From: Eragrostis nindensis
Lineage: Eukaryota > Streptophyta > Magnoliopsida > Poales > Poaceae
DNA: 64,000 bases
NCBI GenBank assembly: GCA_012490785.1
Contig: JAAXCT010000057.1
Location: 248,001-312,000, forward strand
Direction of reading: 5' to 3'
The notes beneath the pieces are model-generated. The model saw nothing but the letters and a program-made list of their open reading frames with translations, had not been told where the DNA came from and made no database searches. How positions within the stretch are numbered: position 1 is the stretch's first letter; the number at the start of each line of letters is the position of its first letter. Shown piece by piece: positions 42,534 to 54,900 of this stretch. The position numbers and the translations under genes were made by a program.

Positions 42534-43855
42534 TCACAGTTTACTGGATACGGCGAGATACTTGGTGTGGCGGCCATGCGCGATCACCTCGCCGGTGCTC
42601 TTCCGCCTGACCTCCACTGTCACGCACCCCGTCGTCCCAGCGATCCCCAGAACCCTCGCCTCGATCTCGATCTCCTCCTGCATGCGGCGATGGACAAAAA
42701 AAAATTAATTCAAATCATCAATATCTTGACGAGAAAATGTCTGTAATAATAAGATCGATCGAAACTCACGCACGTTTGCGCGGGCGGCGTTGAGGTACGA
42801 GACGGTGATCTCGAGGGACACCCCGGTCGTCGGCGAGCCGCCGGCGAAGAACACGGCCGACCCCACCAGGTCCACCAGAGATGCCACTGCCCCTCCATGC
42901 ATCCGCTTGCTCCCGTCCTTCCGATTTGGTGCGTACATGCATGGAGACATGTGCAAACACATTTCAATATCATCAGCGAATTTCCCGTTTTCTGAGGGAA
43001 CATGGTGACTGATACAGTTCAACACACGCATTTATACATCTAGGTAACGTAGAGCTGTCGAAAGCCAAAGGCTGTACGTTCAGACGCAACCTCAAAGAGT
43101 CAAGACAATCCCGACCACTGAATATCTACTGTCCGAAACACGTGTGCTGATGTTCAGAGGCAACGTTTTTCACTAAATTCTGTTTGGACTTTTGTAACCA
43201 TTGCAACGCTTCTATAGCTAAGCTGCTTGTTGGGTGGGCGAAGTAACTATAGCTAGCTCGTCTTGGGCGGCTTGTCTAGTGTTTGATTCATCAACAGGTC
43301 AAAGAAGAAGCTACAGTACGATCGAGTTAATCACATCGTGGTTGAGTCGTGGCGACAAGATCACAAGCGTTAGCCGATTCTCTGTTAACCTCGCTGGCCA
43401 AAATTTTGCTTGCCCTGCCTGCCCGTTGAGGCCAAGCTTGCCCCCCTGAAGCGCGAGTTCTAAAGCTGTTCTAAACGAAATGCCTGGCCAAGCGAGCGAG
43501 GCGACAACTTTTCTCTCCAGCAGTCGAAATGTTCAAAAATAAGAGCACAGCCGATCGAAGCTAGTCTCACCTTAGCCAAAACATCCTCCTCAACGACAAC
43601 GAAGGCCGCCGGTAGCATATGCATGTATAGGAATAATCTTTTGGGACAGAACATGATTAAATATCAAAACGCACGTACCGTGAGGCGAGGCGGCACGGTG
43701 AAGGTGCAGAGGGCGCGGCCGGGCTCGACGGCGTCGACGTGGAGGCCGGCGACGGTGAAGACGTCGTACAGCTTGCTGGCCGCGCCTGACTCCTGCCAAT
43801 CTCTCAACGCCGCGGCGACATCGGCATCTTTGCTCCTGCCTCCCAGTTTGGCCAT
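42534..43855 (-). CDS. Hotdog-fold acyl-CoA thioesterase (ACOT13/4HBT type), 154 aa, 3 exons
   Basis: A small single-domain thioesterase that would hydrolyse acyl-CoA or aryl-CoA thioesters. Its localisation is not obvious: no clear transit peptide. The exons are 43855-43679, 42917-42774 and 42677-42534 (465 bp, in frame). The hotdog domain starts around residue 45 (CTFTVPPRLT) and shows the catalytic helix MHGGAVASLVDLVGSAVFF, where the His-Gly-Gly and the Asp act in the reaction in this superfamily. Beta strands follow: GVSLEITVSYLNAARAN, EEIEIEARVLGIAGTTGCVT and VEVRRKSTGEVIAHGRHTKY. The acceptor of exon 2 (ATCGGAAG) is weak, but it gives the family-typical join LT-DGSKRMHGG. Plant relatives include small cytosolic or peroxisomal thioesterases. 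The substrate cannot be inferred. Confidence 0.87.
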
Positions 43856-44745
43856 CGCGCTCCTGACGTACAGCGTCGCTCGCTGGGCACTGGTCGCGCT
43901 GGGCTGGGTAGGTGGCTAGTAGCAAGCGCACACAAACACATGGCAGTGCATATTTATGCTCAAAAATCACTCTTTGTGTCGCCACACAGCTGGATTTGTG
44001 CTGAGAGCGACTCACTGTCCGTTGGAGCTACGTACGTTTCGATCTTGGTGTGGCTGTGCGTGACTTTCGGGCGTACCACTGAGCTGCGCTGCCGTGGATA
44101 CGCGGGAAACCATGAGACGCGCATACGCAGTTCTTCCATGACCATGATAGTCCATCGGCAAATTCCCATGGAAAATGGGAATGCTTTTGCAGCGATCCAG
44201 GTCCAGTCTGCATGGGCTTAGCCTTAGCTCGCGGGAAGCCGAGGCGGGGACGAAGCGGCTGGCCTGCGATTTCTCTCTGCACAGACGACATCGCTGACGC
44301 CACGCGCGCGACAGTTTTCTCTTCTTCTTCTTCTTTTTTTCGAAGAGCGCGACAGTTTTCTCCCCTCCTCTTCCCCCGCGGCCTCGTGTCCGCCGCCGGC
44401 GTCGCGGTCGGCATGCATGCTCCAATGCCAGAGATGATGGCAATCGCGAAGATGCGAAGTAATTACGCTACCGTCTGCTTTCTCACTTTTTCCGTCGGCA
44501 CAAGCTCCCGCCCGCACGGCACGATAAGCGCCCGCACGCCCGCGCCGGCCGCCGCCGCGCGCCGTATATGGATCCCATCATCAGGTCGCCGTCAGCGGCG
44601 ATGAAAGCGCGCGCCGCGCGATATATTCTTCCCCGGCGGCTTCAAGATGCGCACCGCGCTCCTGGATGTACCCCCCCAAGTCCCGAAGATTTAACAACAT
44701 CGCTCCGGGGCGGCCACCGATGGGAGCAAGTGTTGGCGGCGGCGG
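43856..44745. other. Spacer between the thioesterase gene and the kinase pseudogene
   Basis: Upstream region of the thioesterase gene (minus) and upstream region of the kinase copy (plus). Contains micro-insertion f. No gene recognised among the short frames. Confidence 0.4.
44306..44362 (-). mobile_element. Micro-insertion f: 25-bp insert between 16-bp direct repeats
   Basis: GCGCGACAGTTTTCTC occurs at 44306-44321 and 44347-44362. On the minus strand the insert reads TCTTCGAAAAAAA followed by GAA repeats. TTCGAAAAAAA matches the last bases of the LINE ending at 36235 (CTTTCG plus A-run), which supports a LINE 3' end as the source. Confidence 0.6.
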
Positions 44746-47470
44746 ATGCACATCCGAAGCATGAGCAGCCGCAGCGATACCAGCATCATAAGCGCGCTCA
44801 GGTCGATGTGTTCCAACATCGGCGAGGAGGATGACCAGGCCAACCCCGCGCCGTCGGCGGCTGCTCCGGGCGGGGCCCCGGTGCCTGTGGCCGCGGCGTA
44901 CAACTCACCCCACGGTGGGTCGTTGGTCACGCCGATGATCTCACCGCAGCTGGTGGTGCTAGCGCTGGACGCGACGAGGGACCACCGGGAAGAGGAGATC
45001 AAGATATTCATCAGGGGGTGCTCGAGCGCGGGGACATACTGCGCGGCGGCGACTCACTCCTCGTGCTCGGCGTGCTCCACACCGTCACCCATCCGAGTGA
45101 GATCATATTTTTGCCCTGTTCCAGTTTTATTTTCTGCAACTTAAACGCGGGGACGGAAAAAGTCGGTTTGATGATAGAGGATATTGAGTTTCTCTGGGTG
45201 TTGGGTGGATTCTGAGAATGAGCATTAGAATTTTGTGCCAGTACTTGCCACTTTTCGCCGATTTGTGTTTTGATTTGAGTAGGGAGCTCGCTCATAATCC
45301 TTATAATTAAGTAGGTCTGAGCCTGCAACGTGACAATCTGTGACAATGTAAATTTTAATTATAAGGAAATAGTACAAAAAAAGTGCTTTTGTTCAGTATA
45401 GCACTGAAATAGACGATGCATTTCAGAATGTATATTTTCAATATTTCATACGCTCACAATAACCATTTCTTTTAACAAGCATAGAATCTTATTCACCTTA
45501 AAATTCATCAGTGCGATCGTCTTTCCGGACTTTATGCCATCTCATAGATTTTCATGGTACCATCCACAACAGTCAGAGTAACATTTGTGTGTTCAGTGGG
45601 TTACCAATGCAAAGCATCTTCGGAAGCTTTGGACGGGATGAGCGACTACATGAATTTTCAGGTGGTGAAAGTGGCGGAATGCTACCAAAACAAGCTCCGC
45701 CAAGATGCAGAGGAACTGATTAAAGTTGGGGTAAAAGACCTGTCACCTACACATATCTATTTGAATGGAAATACTTGTCTCTCTTGCAGGAAATAAAACC
45801 ATGTCTATTTTATTCCCTAATGCATGCGCAGCCAATTTTCTGTCTGAATTACAATGGTTTACTAGTTAGATTACCAATCTAAAAAATATGTTATATTCTT
45901 GACACTAGAATTTGATTCAGGTTAGCGTCGCCCTCAAAGTATCCGTTGTATCTCCTGCGAAAGCTGTCATCACGCAAGAAGTAATTTCCAGCAGGGCTGC
46001 TTGGGTTGTCCTAGATAGGTCTGTGCATCACTTCCTGTTCATTCATTACTGGCATACTGAACCTGATTGTAACTATTGATTCCTATGTTGGTCGTATTGA
46101 TAATTTTAATAATGAAACTATAGGCACTTCAGTAGAGATTTCGGACATTTGAAAACCCATATAGCTTGCAAGGTTGGAGCATTTGAGGATAATTATCACT
46201 GGTATGCTTGAAGTCAATACGGACATGTCCGTCAAGCAAAAGTAATAGAGAAGTGAAAGCGCTACAACATTTAGCAGTGACACTTGATTTGAGTCCTAAG
46301 ATACCAGATTCGATTGAAGCATACATGACCTCACAATACAATTTGTCAGAAAAACTATTTCTGTGCAGTATCTGTGGGCTAAAGTCAGTTCTTTACATGA
46401 ATTCATTGAAATTCTCATTCTTGGAGATTCAGGCTGCAACATCATACTTCTCAAAAGATAGCTTGCTGGGTGAGGGTGGATTTGGGCATGTGTACAAGGG
46501 CCAGCTCAAGGATGGTCAGTTCATAGCAGCAAAAGTGCGCAAAATTGCTAGCTCACAGGGTTATACTGAGTTCTTCTCTGAAGTACAAGTCCACAGCTTT
46601 GCCCGGCACCGAAATATTATTGCACTGCTTGGGTATTGCTACAAAGACAGCTACAATATCCTGGTGTATGAGTATATATGTAACAATTCCCTCGAGTGGC
46701 ATTTATTTGGTGCGGGTTTAGTTGATATACATATTATGAATACATATTGTGAAGATGATACAGACTAATTACTTTGCTTTTGTTACTTGGTGAAACAGAC
46801 AAGTCTGCAAGCTTACTAGAGTGGCAGACGAGGTATGCTATTGCCCTTGATATAGCAAAAGTGCTGCGCTTCCTACACGAGGAGTGTCGTGCTGGTCCAA
46901 TCATTCATCGGGATTTGCGCCCAAGCAATGTACTGCTAACGCATGACTTTGTTCCGATGGTAATATGGAGAGTACAAGGCCTCATACCCCACAAGTTGCC
47001 CATACGTGTGAAGATGCAAACTTTTTCTGCATGAATGTATTAAAAATTCTATCTTTCGCAGCTTGGAGACTTTGGTCTTGCAAAATGGAATACTAAGGAC
47101 TCCATCGAGACGATGATTCTAGGGCAATCAGGGTGTGCAAATCAAAGTGCATTTCCCACAACTGTATGCGAGCGCACACCTTATCCTCCGGCTTCCAAGG
47201 TTTCAAGATTCGTGTGGGTCAACATGCAGAATCGCCTGGCTTCGATTCCTTTGCTCCCGCCTGCTCTTGGGAGGCAGGATTGAGGCATCTTCAGGTTCAT
47301 GTGGCCACTAACAAAAACATTTAGGCTCTCTCTCTCTTTCCTGAGATCCCTCTTTCTCCCTCGTAGCTTCTCTCTCTTCTCTTCCTCTCAACCCAGTGCC
47401 CTCCATCCCCAACTCCGCCGCAGACTTTGCTTGCTGCTTCTCCCCAAGTTCTTTCTACCTCTTTCCATTC

Positions 47471-47475
<5 letters not shown>

Positions 47476-47508
<33 letters not shown>
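47476..47508. repeat. (CT)n microsatellite
   Basis: An uninterrupted run of about sixteen CT dinucleotides, set in a wider pyrimidine-rich block (47330-47520) within the enlarged intron of the kinase pseudogene. Just after it, CAGATC and CAATTTTT each occur twice around TTTGACGAAA, a weak candidate for another micro-insertion. Confidence 0.9.
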
Positions 47509-47510
<2 letters not shown>

Positions 47511-48198
47511 GATCTTTCCAATTTTTTTGACGAAACAGATCCAATTTTTGGAATCGCTATGCATCTTTCGATTCCAGATATCTGGTAATAATCTTCTCCC
47601 TATTGAACCATCACTTATTCAGCTCATGTTTCTAAAATGTTATCACGACTCGCGAGTATACCAATTTGTACTTTCAGAATCTGCTACCTCAAATTTGGGA
47701 GGCCGTGCCCTGTGTACATTTTTTATTGCACTAGAAAAACAAACTGTATCATTTTTATAGTATAGACAGTTCTAAAATAATTCTATTACTCAAGTATGAT
47801 ATTACAAATTTGTTACCACAAATTTTCTCTTGTACATTCTCTCATACCTGTTTGAATGGTTGGGTGCATATCTACCTAATTGTCATTCTTTTTGGTTTTT
47901 TGTGGTAGTGATTGCAAGCTTCTTCGAGCTACTGTATGGGCATAGCTATATAACATATGCCAGACAAATATACTCGTTGGCATGGTCTGGGCACTTATCC
48001 TGAATACTTGAGTTCTATGTATTTAATTTAACTTAATGATGTTGAGTGAAATGTTACTGGTATCTATTCCTACTTGAGTAAACGGTTCCAACATGTTTTT
48101 GTATGAGTTTTGACAGAGTGAAGGGATTTTTATTAAGAACACATATGGCATATTTAGCCGCTTGACACACTCCACCATATCTCTCTCTAAAGATCGAA

Positions 48199-48900
48199 AG
48201 ATGAAAACAGGATTTTTGTACTTCACACAATGAAAATACAAAAAAATTTATACTATCAATTGTGTTTCACATATATAGGATTTTGTGAAATCCTTATTCA
48301 GTACTTTTCCATATCTTTCTCAAAAAGATCAATCTTTGAAAACAGGATTTTTGTACTTCGCACAATGAAAACACAATAAAAAATTACTATCGATTTTGTT
48401 TCACATATACAGGATTAGTACAATAAATTTTTTTTGTTATTCTCACATTTTATTACTTCTCACAATGAATGTACAACAAAAAAATGTACTTCGATTTTGT
48501 TCTATACTATCAATAAAAATTGTATTGTCGATTTTGTTCCACATGTTTAGAATTTTAGACAGTACAAAAAATTTGTTCTCACACGTCAAAGTTTTGTAGT
48601 TCCTACTATGAAAGTACAACAAAAATGTATTTTAATCCACTTATCTTGGTTTTTAATACAATAATAAAAAGTACACATCGATTTTTTGTACTATACTATC
48701 AATAAAATTGTATTGTCGATTTGCTCCACATGTTTAGAATTCTAGTACAGTACAAAAAATTTGTTCTCACACGTCAAATATTTGTACTTCCTACAATGGA
48801 AGTACATTTAAAAATGTAACATCGATTTTATTCCACTTATCTAGCATTTTAGTGCAATAATAAAAAAAATGCACATCGATTTTAGTACTATACCACTGAA
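48199..48900. repeat. AT-rich satellite-like repeat in the pseudogene intron
   Basis: Two adjacent units begin TGTATTGTCGATTT at about 48522 and 48709 (period about 187 bp). Each continues with CCACATGTTTAGAAT, ACAGTACAAAAAATTTGTTC, TCACACGTCAAA, TGAAAGTAC or GGAAGTAC, and AATAATAAAAA. Shorter related units precede them (AAACAGGATTTTTGTACTTC at 48198 and 48337, period 139 bp). A partial unit reappears near 49320-49380 (TTTTTGTTCTCAAACGTCAA). Confidence 0.75.
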
Positions 48901-49000
48901 CAAGGAAGAGCAACCCATCTGATCCGGCAGCCAGGGATGGCACAGAGAGCACGGTTTGGACCACTGAACAAGCAAGAGTTGCACCATCTGATCCGGCGGG
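48892..49000. repeat. Short direct duplication (about 68-bp period)
   Basis: CCACTGAACAAGGAAGAGCA followed by CCATCTGATCCGGC recurs about 68 bp later as CCACTGAACAAGCAAGAGTT then CCATCTGATCCGGC. It follows directly on the satellite-like block. Confidence 0.8.
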
Positions 49001-50589
49001 TAAAAGGATGAACTGTTGGACACTAGAGTGACTTTTTCAGCTCATCCGTACTTAAGCCATTGTACATCAGTTTTGTTACAACGTAATTTATTTTTCTTAC
49101 TACAAACGAAATTATGCTACCGAATAGCACCGTGTTGCAGTGCATGAAACAAAACGACAGGTCGCAGTGCTCAACAAGATGTCAAAAAAGCACTTAACAA
49201 GATCTCACAAATCTTCCTTATGTTAAAAACTTACACAAATGTGGTTTCTCTCGAAAATAGAGGCACCGGTTTTTCTGCAATTATTGTCACTTTCTTCTAT
49301 ATTTTTTTCTAGTACAGTCCAAATTTTTGTTCTCAAACGTCAAAGTTTTGTACTTCCTAGAATGAAAGTACAACAATTTACTTACAGTGGGTCCCAAGAT
49401 CATGTTGTGCTGGTTAAGAACTTCACAAACAGATGCACATATTTAGATGACCATACTAAGCTATATTGACACCTACCAACAGCACATTAAGAAATAAAAT
49501 GCATAAGGCATTAATCATGTGCTTAAATAAAGTTAAGAAAACAGGAGATTCAGAAATCAAATACCACCAATACAAATAAATTGTCAAATACATTTTGCAT
49601 GTGCTACTGTTTGTAGTCATTCAGGTTACTACTCATGTACACGTGACAAGGCTGTCAGTTAAGAATGGAGAAATGCAATACAGAGAACATATCTCAAGAT
49701 AAAAACTGAAGCAAGAAATAATAAACAATCAGCTTCAACCGATGGTTTGTCCTGTGCAATGCGTAATTCGTACAGCTTCGTTTTGTCGTTCATCTGAGTA
49801 CTGCTAGCTGGAGAAGGCACGTGAGAGGCAGCTGCGCTAACGACAAACCTGTGAGGCAGAAAAGCAGTTGGGGCAAGCGGTCAACCGTGCCAACAAATCG
49901 GTAGCACAAAATCCGGATCTCAACGCGCTCTGGACGGAGGGAGATAAGGTGTGCCCGCGCATGTGGTTGCGGAGATGCATTATCGTGTGCAAATTCTCTG
50001 TTTCGTGCAATGTTATCATCTCATCCTTCCATTTTTGGGTATCCTGTATCTTCTGACAGTGCAGCAATGTCTTGTCATGTTCATCAGATACTTGGCGCCT
50101 GAATATGCTGAATATGCCTTCGGGATTCTTCTTTTCCAGTTGATATCTGGCCGTAAGGTGCTTGATGACGACGGAACGAAGTGCACACAATACTGACCTG
50201 GGTACGTTCTGCTTTACTGTTATATCAACCTGCTTTCAATACATCTGCATGATCTACTCATTTTTTTCTCAAAAATGTTTCAGGCAGAGCCTTTGGTTGA
50301 GATTCTTGCTCTTCATGAACTGATCGGTGACCGCATTAAAGATAAATATGACACATACGGGTTGTATCATCTAGCCAGAGCCGCCTACCTTTGTGTCAGG
50401 ACAAACCCACATGAGCGGCCTTCTATGGGAGAGGTAGGTTGGAAAACTCAACATATATGCGCTGCTATCAGTTTAAAGTGTTATAATCACAAAATCTATT
50501 ACTCTCTTGGTAAACAGGTCGTCCGTCTCATCGAGTCAGAGAATGAGCACATCAGGGATCCCCGCAGCTTCCTAGATTTTACAAAGTGA

Positions 50590-51972
50590 TGCTTGTATGT
50601 AATGAAAACGGAGTTCTATGTTGTGAGCTCGCTATTAATAAAGTCTGTAATAAACGAACACCTTACTGGATGGTGAAAACTGCAGCACTTGTTCCTTACT
50701 CCCTCTTCCTATATTTTTGTCCATTTTATTTAGCTTGCTTCTTCCAAACATAGAACGGTGTGTATACACTGCTTATCCCCAAGCAAATAAAGTTCCATGC
50801 TGCCAGAAGGAATTGTCCATATTGCTTATGGTCTTCCTAAAGTTTTAACTTTCAATCGTCTGGTGACTGACGGCCAGCTGGAATCCAAAAGTTGTACTCA
50901 TCTGCATTCCATGCCACCCAAAATACAATGATAATTTTGTCTCTAAATTCAGGTCACTGAACTCTCAGATTGCATACACAAGTTTTTAAGTTGATCAAGA
51001 GTGTCACATAGGTACAACATTCTGAAATTAACCCTTAAGCCGTTTTATGTGCTTCTGACAATGCGCTTCATTATGTTGTCTCTGTTGCAACAACGGTGAC
51101 ACCATTGCCATCAACATGAAACAATAAATATAGATGAGAGTACGAGACATGGATATGCAATTTAAGAGTTCGAGACATGGATGGCACCTCACCACCTCAC
51201 GGCAAGTTTAATAACCATTGGTGCACATTGCTCACTGAAAATTATGGACGCCTTTGGTTAGTAGGGAAGAGTGAAATTGTATAGTAGGTAGTCTTTGATT
51301 TCCGAGAAGGAACAGCAAGAAATGAGACTTCGGTCGTCATCAGTGGCACCCTGTTAATTCTGCACCGCTAATGTCTAGACAGAATCCAAATGACACTGAA
51401 ATATTTGGAGTAAGTTGCTCAATTTTTTTTTTCAAACTTCGTTAAAATGTCAACGAATTTGGTTTCCATGTTACAGGCCTGAGTTTTTTTGGTTAGGAAA
51501 CATATCCCTGCATAAGATTAGCCGCCAAGGTAATTTGCTCCTTATCGCCCTGCAGCTGCTTTCAGAAACAGAGCAAACCGTTTTGCCCTCCGCTTTCATT
51601 TTTCAGAGCGGAAAGGCCCTCGGCTTTCTCGCTGCCTCCGCCGGCGCAGCCGTCCACCCCGCGCCGCGACAGGCACAAGCTTCTGCGGTCCGCCGCCGCG
51701 TACCCTCCTAGGTTTCCACGTCGGGTCGCCGTCGGTGTCTATGGGAGCCCTGGATATATTCTCGGCCGGCGCCCTCGAGGTGCCCCTCGTGCCTGCAGCA
51801 GGATCGAATGTACTCTGTAATATCCCGAATATACTCTGCGGCTCGCAGGCATCTCGAGGCCTTAATAACCGATCTCCCGGGCCGCCACAATGGCGGCAGC
51901 GGGAGGGGTTCGCGGCGGCATCGGCGGCGGGGAAGGAGCGCCGGCGCCACCTGCAGCCCGTTCGGCTCGCCC
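50590..51972. other. Spacer between the two kinase copies
   Basis: It starts with the 3' region of the pseudogene, including AATAAAG about 50 bp after its stop. Then come 900 bp with no feature, then the GC-rich leader of the intact kinase gene (from about 51600). An in-frame ATG at 51808 could extend the kinase by 55 residues of low-complexity Arg/Gly sequence. Confidence 0.45.
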
Positions 51973-54900
51973 ATGTCGATGAGCTCCATCATCGGCGCCG
52001 CGGACGACCAGGCGACCCCTGCGTCGTCGTCCGCGGCGTACAACAGCGCCCATGGCACGCCGATGACCGCCCTGTCGCCGGTGCTGCCGGCGCGGCAGCT
52101 AGTGGTGGTGGCGCTTGACGCGACGAAGGCCCACCGGGATGAGGAGATCAGGATGGTCATCAGGGGGCTGCTCGCGCGCGGGGACATACTGCGCGGCGGC
52201 GACTCACTCCTCGTGCTCGGCGTGCTCCACACCATCACCCATCCGAGTGAGGATCATCTCCTTGCCCTTGACTTGATCCCCTTTCGCTCCTTGCAACGCC
52301 AAAGTATTAAGATGTCTGTTAATTCAATTCAACTGAACACCAAAAATAAAATGCTGTCAGATTCGCGATCTACACTTGATAGTACATTTCAAGGAACTGT
52401 ATGTGAGAAGTATCATAGCGGTTGAGGTTGATGGTGCTTACTTTGCCACATTCAAGTACTCCTTATTGTGTGTGCGCGCGTGCATGTGCGTGGTTTATCA
52501 CTTTACTACCGGTTTGCTGGGCATTCGGAATTGTCAATGGAGCAGAATACTACGGACGACATAAGATGCATGATTCACAAATGTGTAGTAACAACACGAC
52601 ACAATGAACAATGCATGATATAAATTTTAAAAAAAAGTATATATTTGTACCCAGGGGTTCTGTCACATCCATTAGCAAATTCAGCATATTGCACTGCTTC
52701 AAAAGTTCAATAAAAATACGACTTATATAGTACACACATGGAGTTAAAGTCTGTGAAAATTCAGTATCTTATTCATCCTAGATGTCAAGAAACAAAATAA
52801 ACAAGAATCAGTCTAGCACAGTTCATAATGAGAGACAACAATGCCACTTGTCCTTTTTTTATTCTCATAGTCAATATCAAAGATGAGTTTGGAATCAAGT
52901 TTAAGCAGGTTTATTTAACTCTTTAATTTGTGTACTACTCACATGATTTATTATGCATTTTTAGACATTTGAATATGTTGGATTGTCGCATTTTCTCTTA
53001 TGGGGATGCTGGAACCCCTGGCCACCAGTGAATTTTCCTAAAACAAATAACATAAAATATGTGGGCGTTCAGAATGTATAATGTCATATGGGTACCATTA
53101 GAACCAACATTTCTGGCTTCAAGCTTAGAATCCTAGTCCACTGAAGCTAAACCAGATTGATGGTATTTCTAGTATTTGTATGATCTAACATGAAATTTCA
53201 ATGGTCATGGATGGACTATCTGCAAATGGATGTGTAACGTGTCGTTTCATGAATTGTACATTTTTAAAGAAATAAAGAAAATATATAGTTTGGAGTTAGA
53301 ATAGTATGATCATTATACTGGCCAACATACTTTAGGTTAACATTGGAATTTTCTGGAAACTTAATGGTTCTCGTCCTTTTTGGTGTGTTCAGTGGGCTAC
53401 CAAACCAAAGCATGTACAGATTTTTTAACTGGGACAAGCGACCGTTACTTAGGAGATCAGGTGTTGAAGGTGGCTGATTTCTACCAAAGCAAGCTCCTCC
53501 AAGATGTAGAAGAGCTCCGCAAAGTCGGGGTAAAATGCCTACATCTATCTATTCCATATGGAAATAAAACTCTTCCGTAAGAAATAAAACCATATTGATT
53601 CTCTTCGCTAGTCCTCATATACTTATTTTGCAATTTACTTGTTAAATTAGCAACCCTGAAACATTCTTACACTTGGAATTGTGATTCAGATTACTGTGAC
53701 CCTCAAGATATCTCCTGGATCACCTGCGAAGGTTGTCATCATCCAAGAAGTAAATCCCAGCCAAGCTGCTTGGGTTGTCATTGATAGGTTGGTGAATCAT
53801 TTCTTGTTCAGTCATTACTGACAGAATATCCATGACGGAGAATTTACTGGATATCCGGGTGCCTGAGTTCGTATAATGAATTTATAGGCACTTCAGGAGG
53901 GATTTTGGGCACTTCAAAAAACATATAGCCTGCAAGATTGCGATACTTGAGGATAACTTAACAGTATCATACTTGAAGATAATACGAACATGTCCGTCAA
54001 ACAAAAGTACAGGTGAAGTGAAGGCACTGCAACATTTAGCAGTGAAACGTGATCTGAGTACCAAGGCACTAGATGCTGATACCCACAGAGTGTCAATCAA
54101 GGCATCCCCTGTAAGTTATCTTGCTTCTCTAAGATACCACGAGATCCACGAGAGCTCCAGCGTGGTTATCAGCAGCATGCCGTCCTTGACGCCATCAATG
54201 AGTGGCATGTCTCTCACAATTGATGATGTGGAATCCTTATCTAATGGTATGATATGCTTCTTCGCCATTTTTTTTTTCCTAATGAAGTACTGGTATACCG
54301 TTTTATGTGCTCAATGTTGAATCAGACACTACAGCTCATCAGATAAAACCATGTACAAAATAGAAGATGTGAGACTATTTAAAGCCTGTTGGAAAGTGAA
54401 ACAACACTGGAATTATATTCAGAACTTATTCAAGTGTACCAAGTTCGAAGGTTTTAGAGACAACCAATCTCTTTTCCAAACAGGCGTTTATCTCACATAG
54501 TACTAAAAAAATAAGAGCCTTTGTGGAAGCCAATTCTTGTGGATCCCAGGGATAACATTCGCCAAAAGTTACAAAGAGTAAACACAGCTTTTTCCGCCTA
54601 CCAATGAGTGTTGTTTCTCAGCCCATGTACCATCTCGTGTTTAATCATAAACTCTGTAATCTTGTGCTCACTACAGGAAAACACATTGAAGCAAACATGA
54701 GCTCCATGTATGATTCACCAGAAAGGCCAGTTCTATGCACTGGTTGCGGGCTAAAATCAGTTCTTTACATCAAGGAGTCCATGAAGTTCCCCTTCTCGGA
54801 AATTCAAGCTGCAACATCCGACTTCTCAAAGGATAAATTGCTCGGTGAGGGTGGGTTTGGGCATGTGTACAAGGGCCAGCTCAAGGACGGCCAGGTCATT

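Larger units (their letters stand above)
44746..50589 (+). pseudogene. Decayed tandem copy of the nucleotide-hydrolase-domain kinase
   Basis: It matches the intact gene at 51973-56180 exon by exon: exon 1 from 44746; then 45597-45730, 45921-46018, 46124-46709 (exons 4 and 5 fused), 46799-46959, 47062-47132, about 50088-50201, 50284-50433 and 50518-50589. Lesions seen by alignment: a 1-bp loss near 45018 (GGGGGTGCTCG against GGGGGCTGCTCG) that shifts exon 1; another 1-bp loss near 46195 giving an early stop; loss of the end of exon 4, intron 4 and the start of exon 5; a 30-bp in-frame deletion in exon 8 removing GIVSVRTDVY, including the kinase subdomain IX aspartate; and a stop (TGA) before the end of exon 8. 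The HRDLRPSN and GDFGLAKW motifs survive. Intron 7 is 2955 bp, against 99 bp in the sister gene. Confidence 0.88.
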
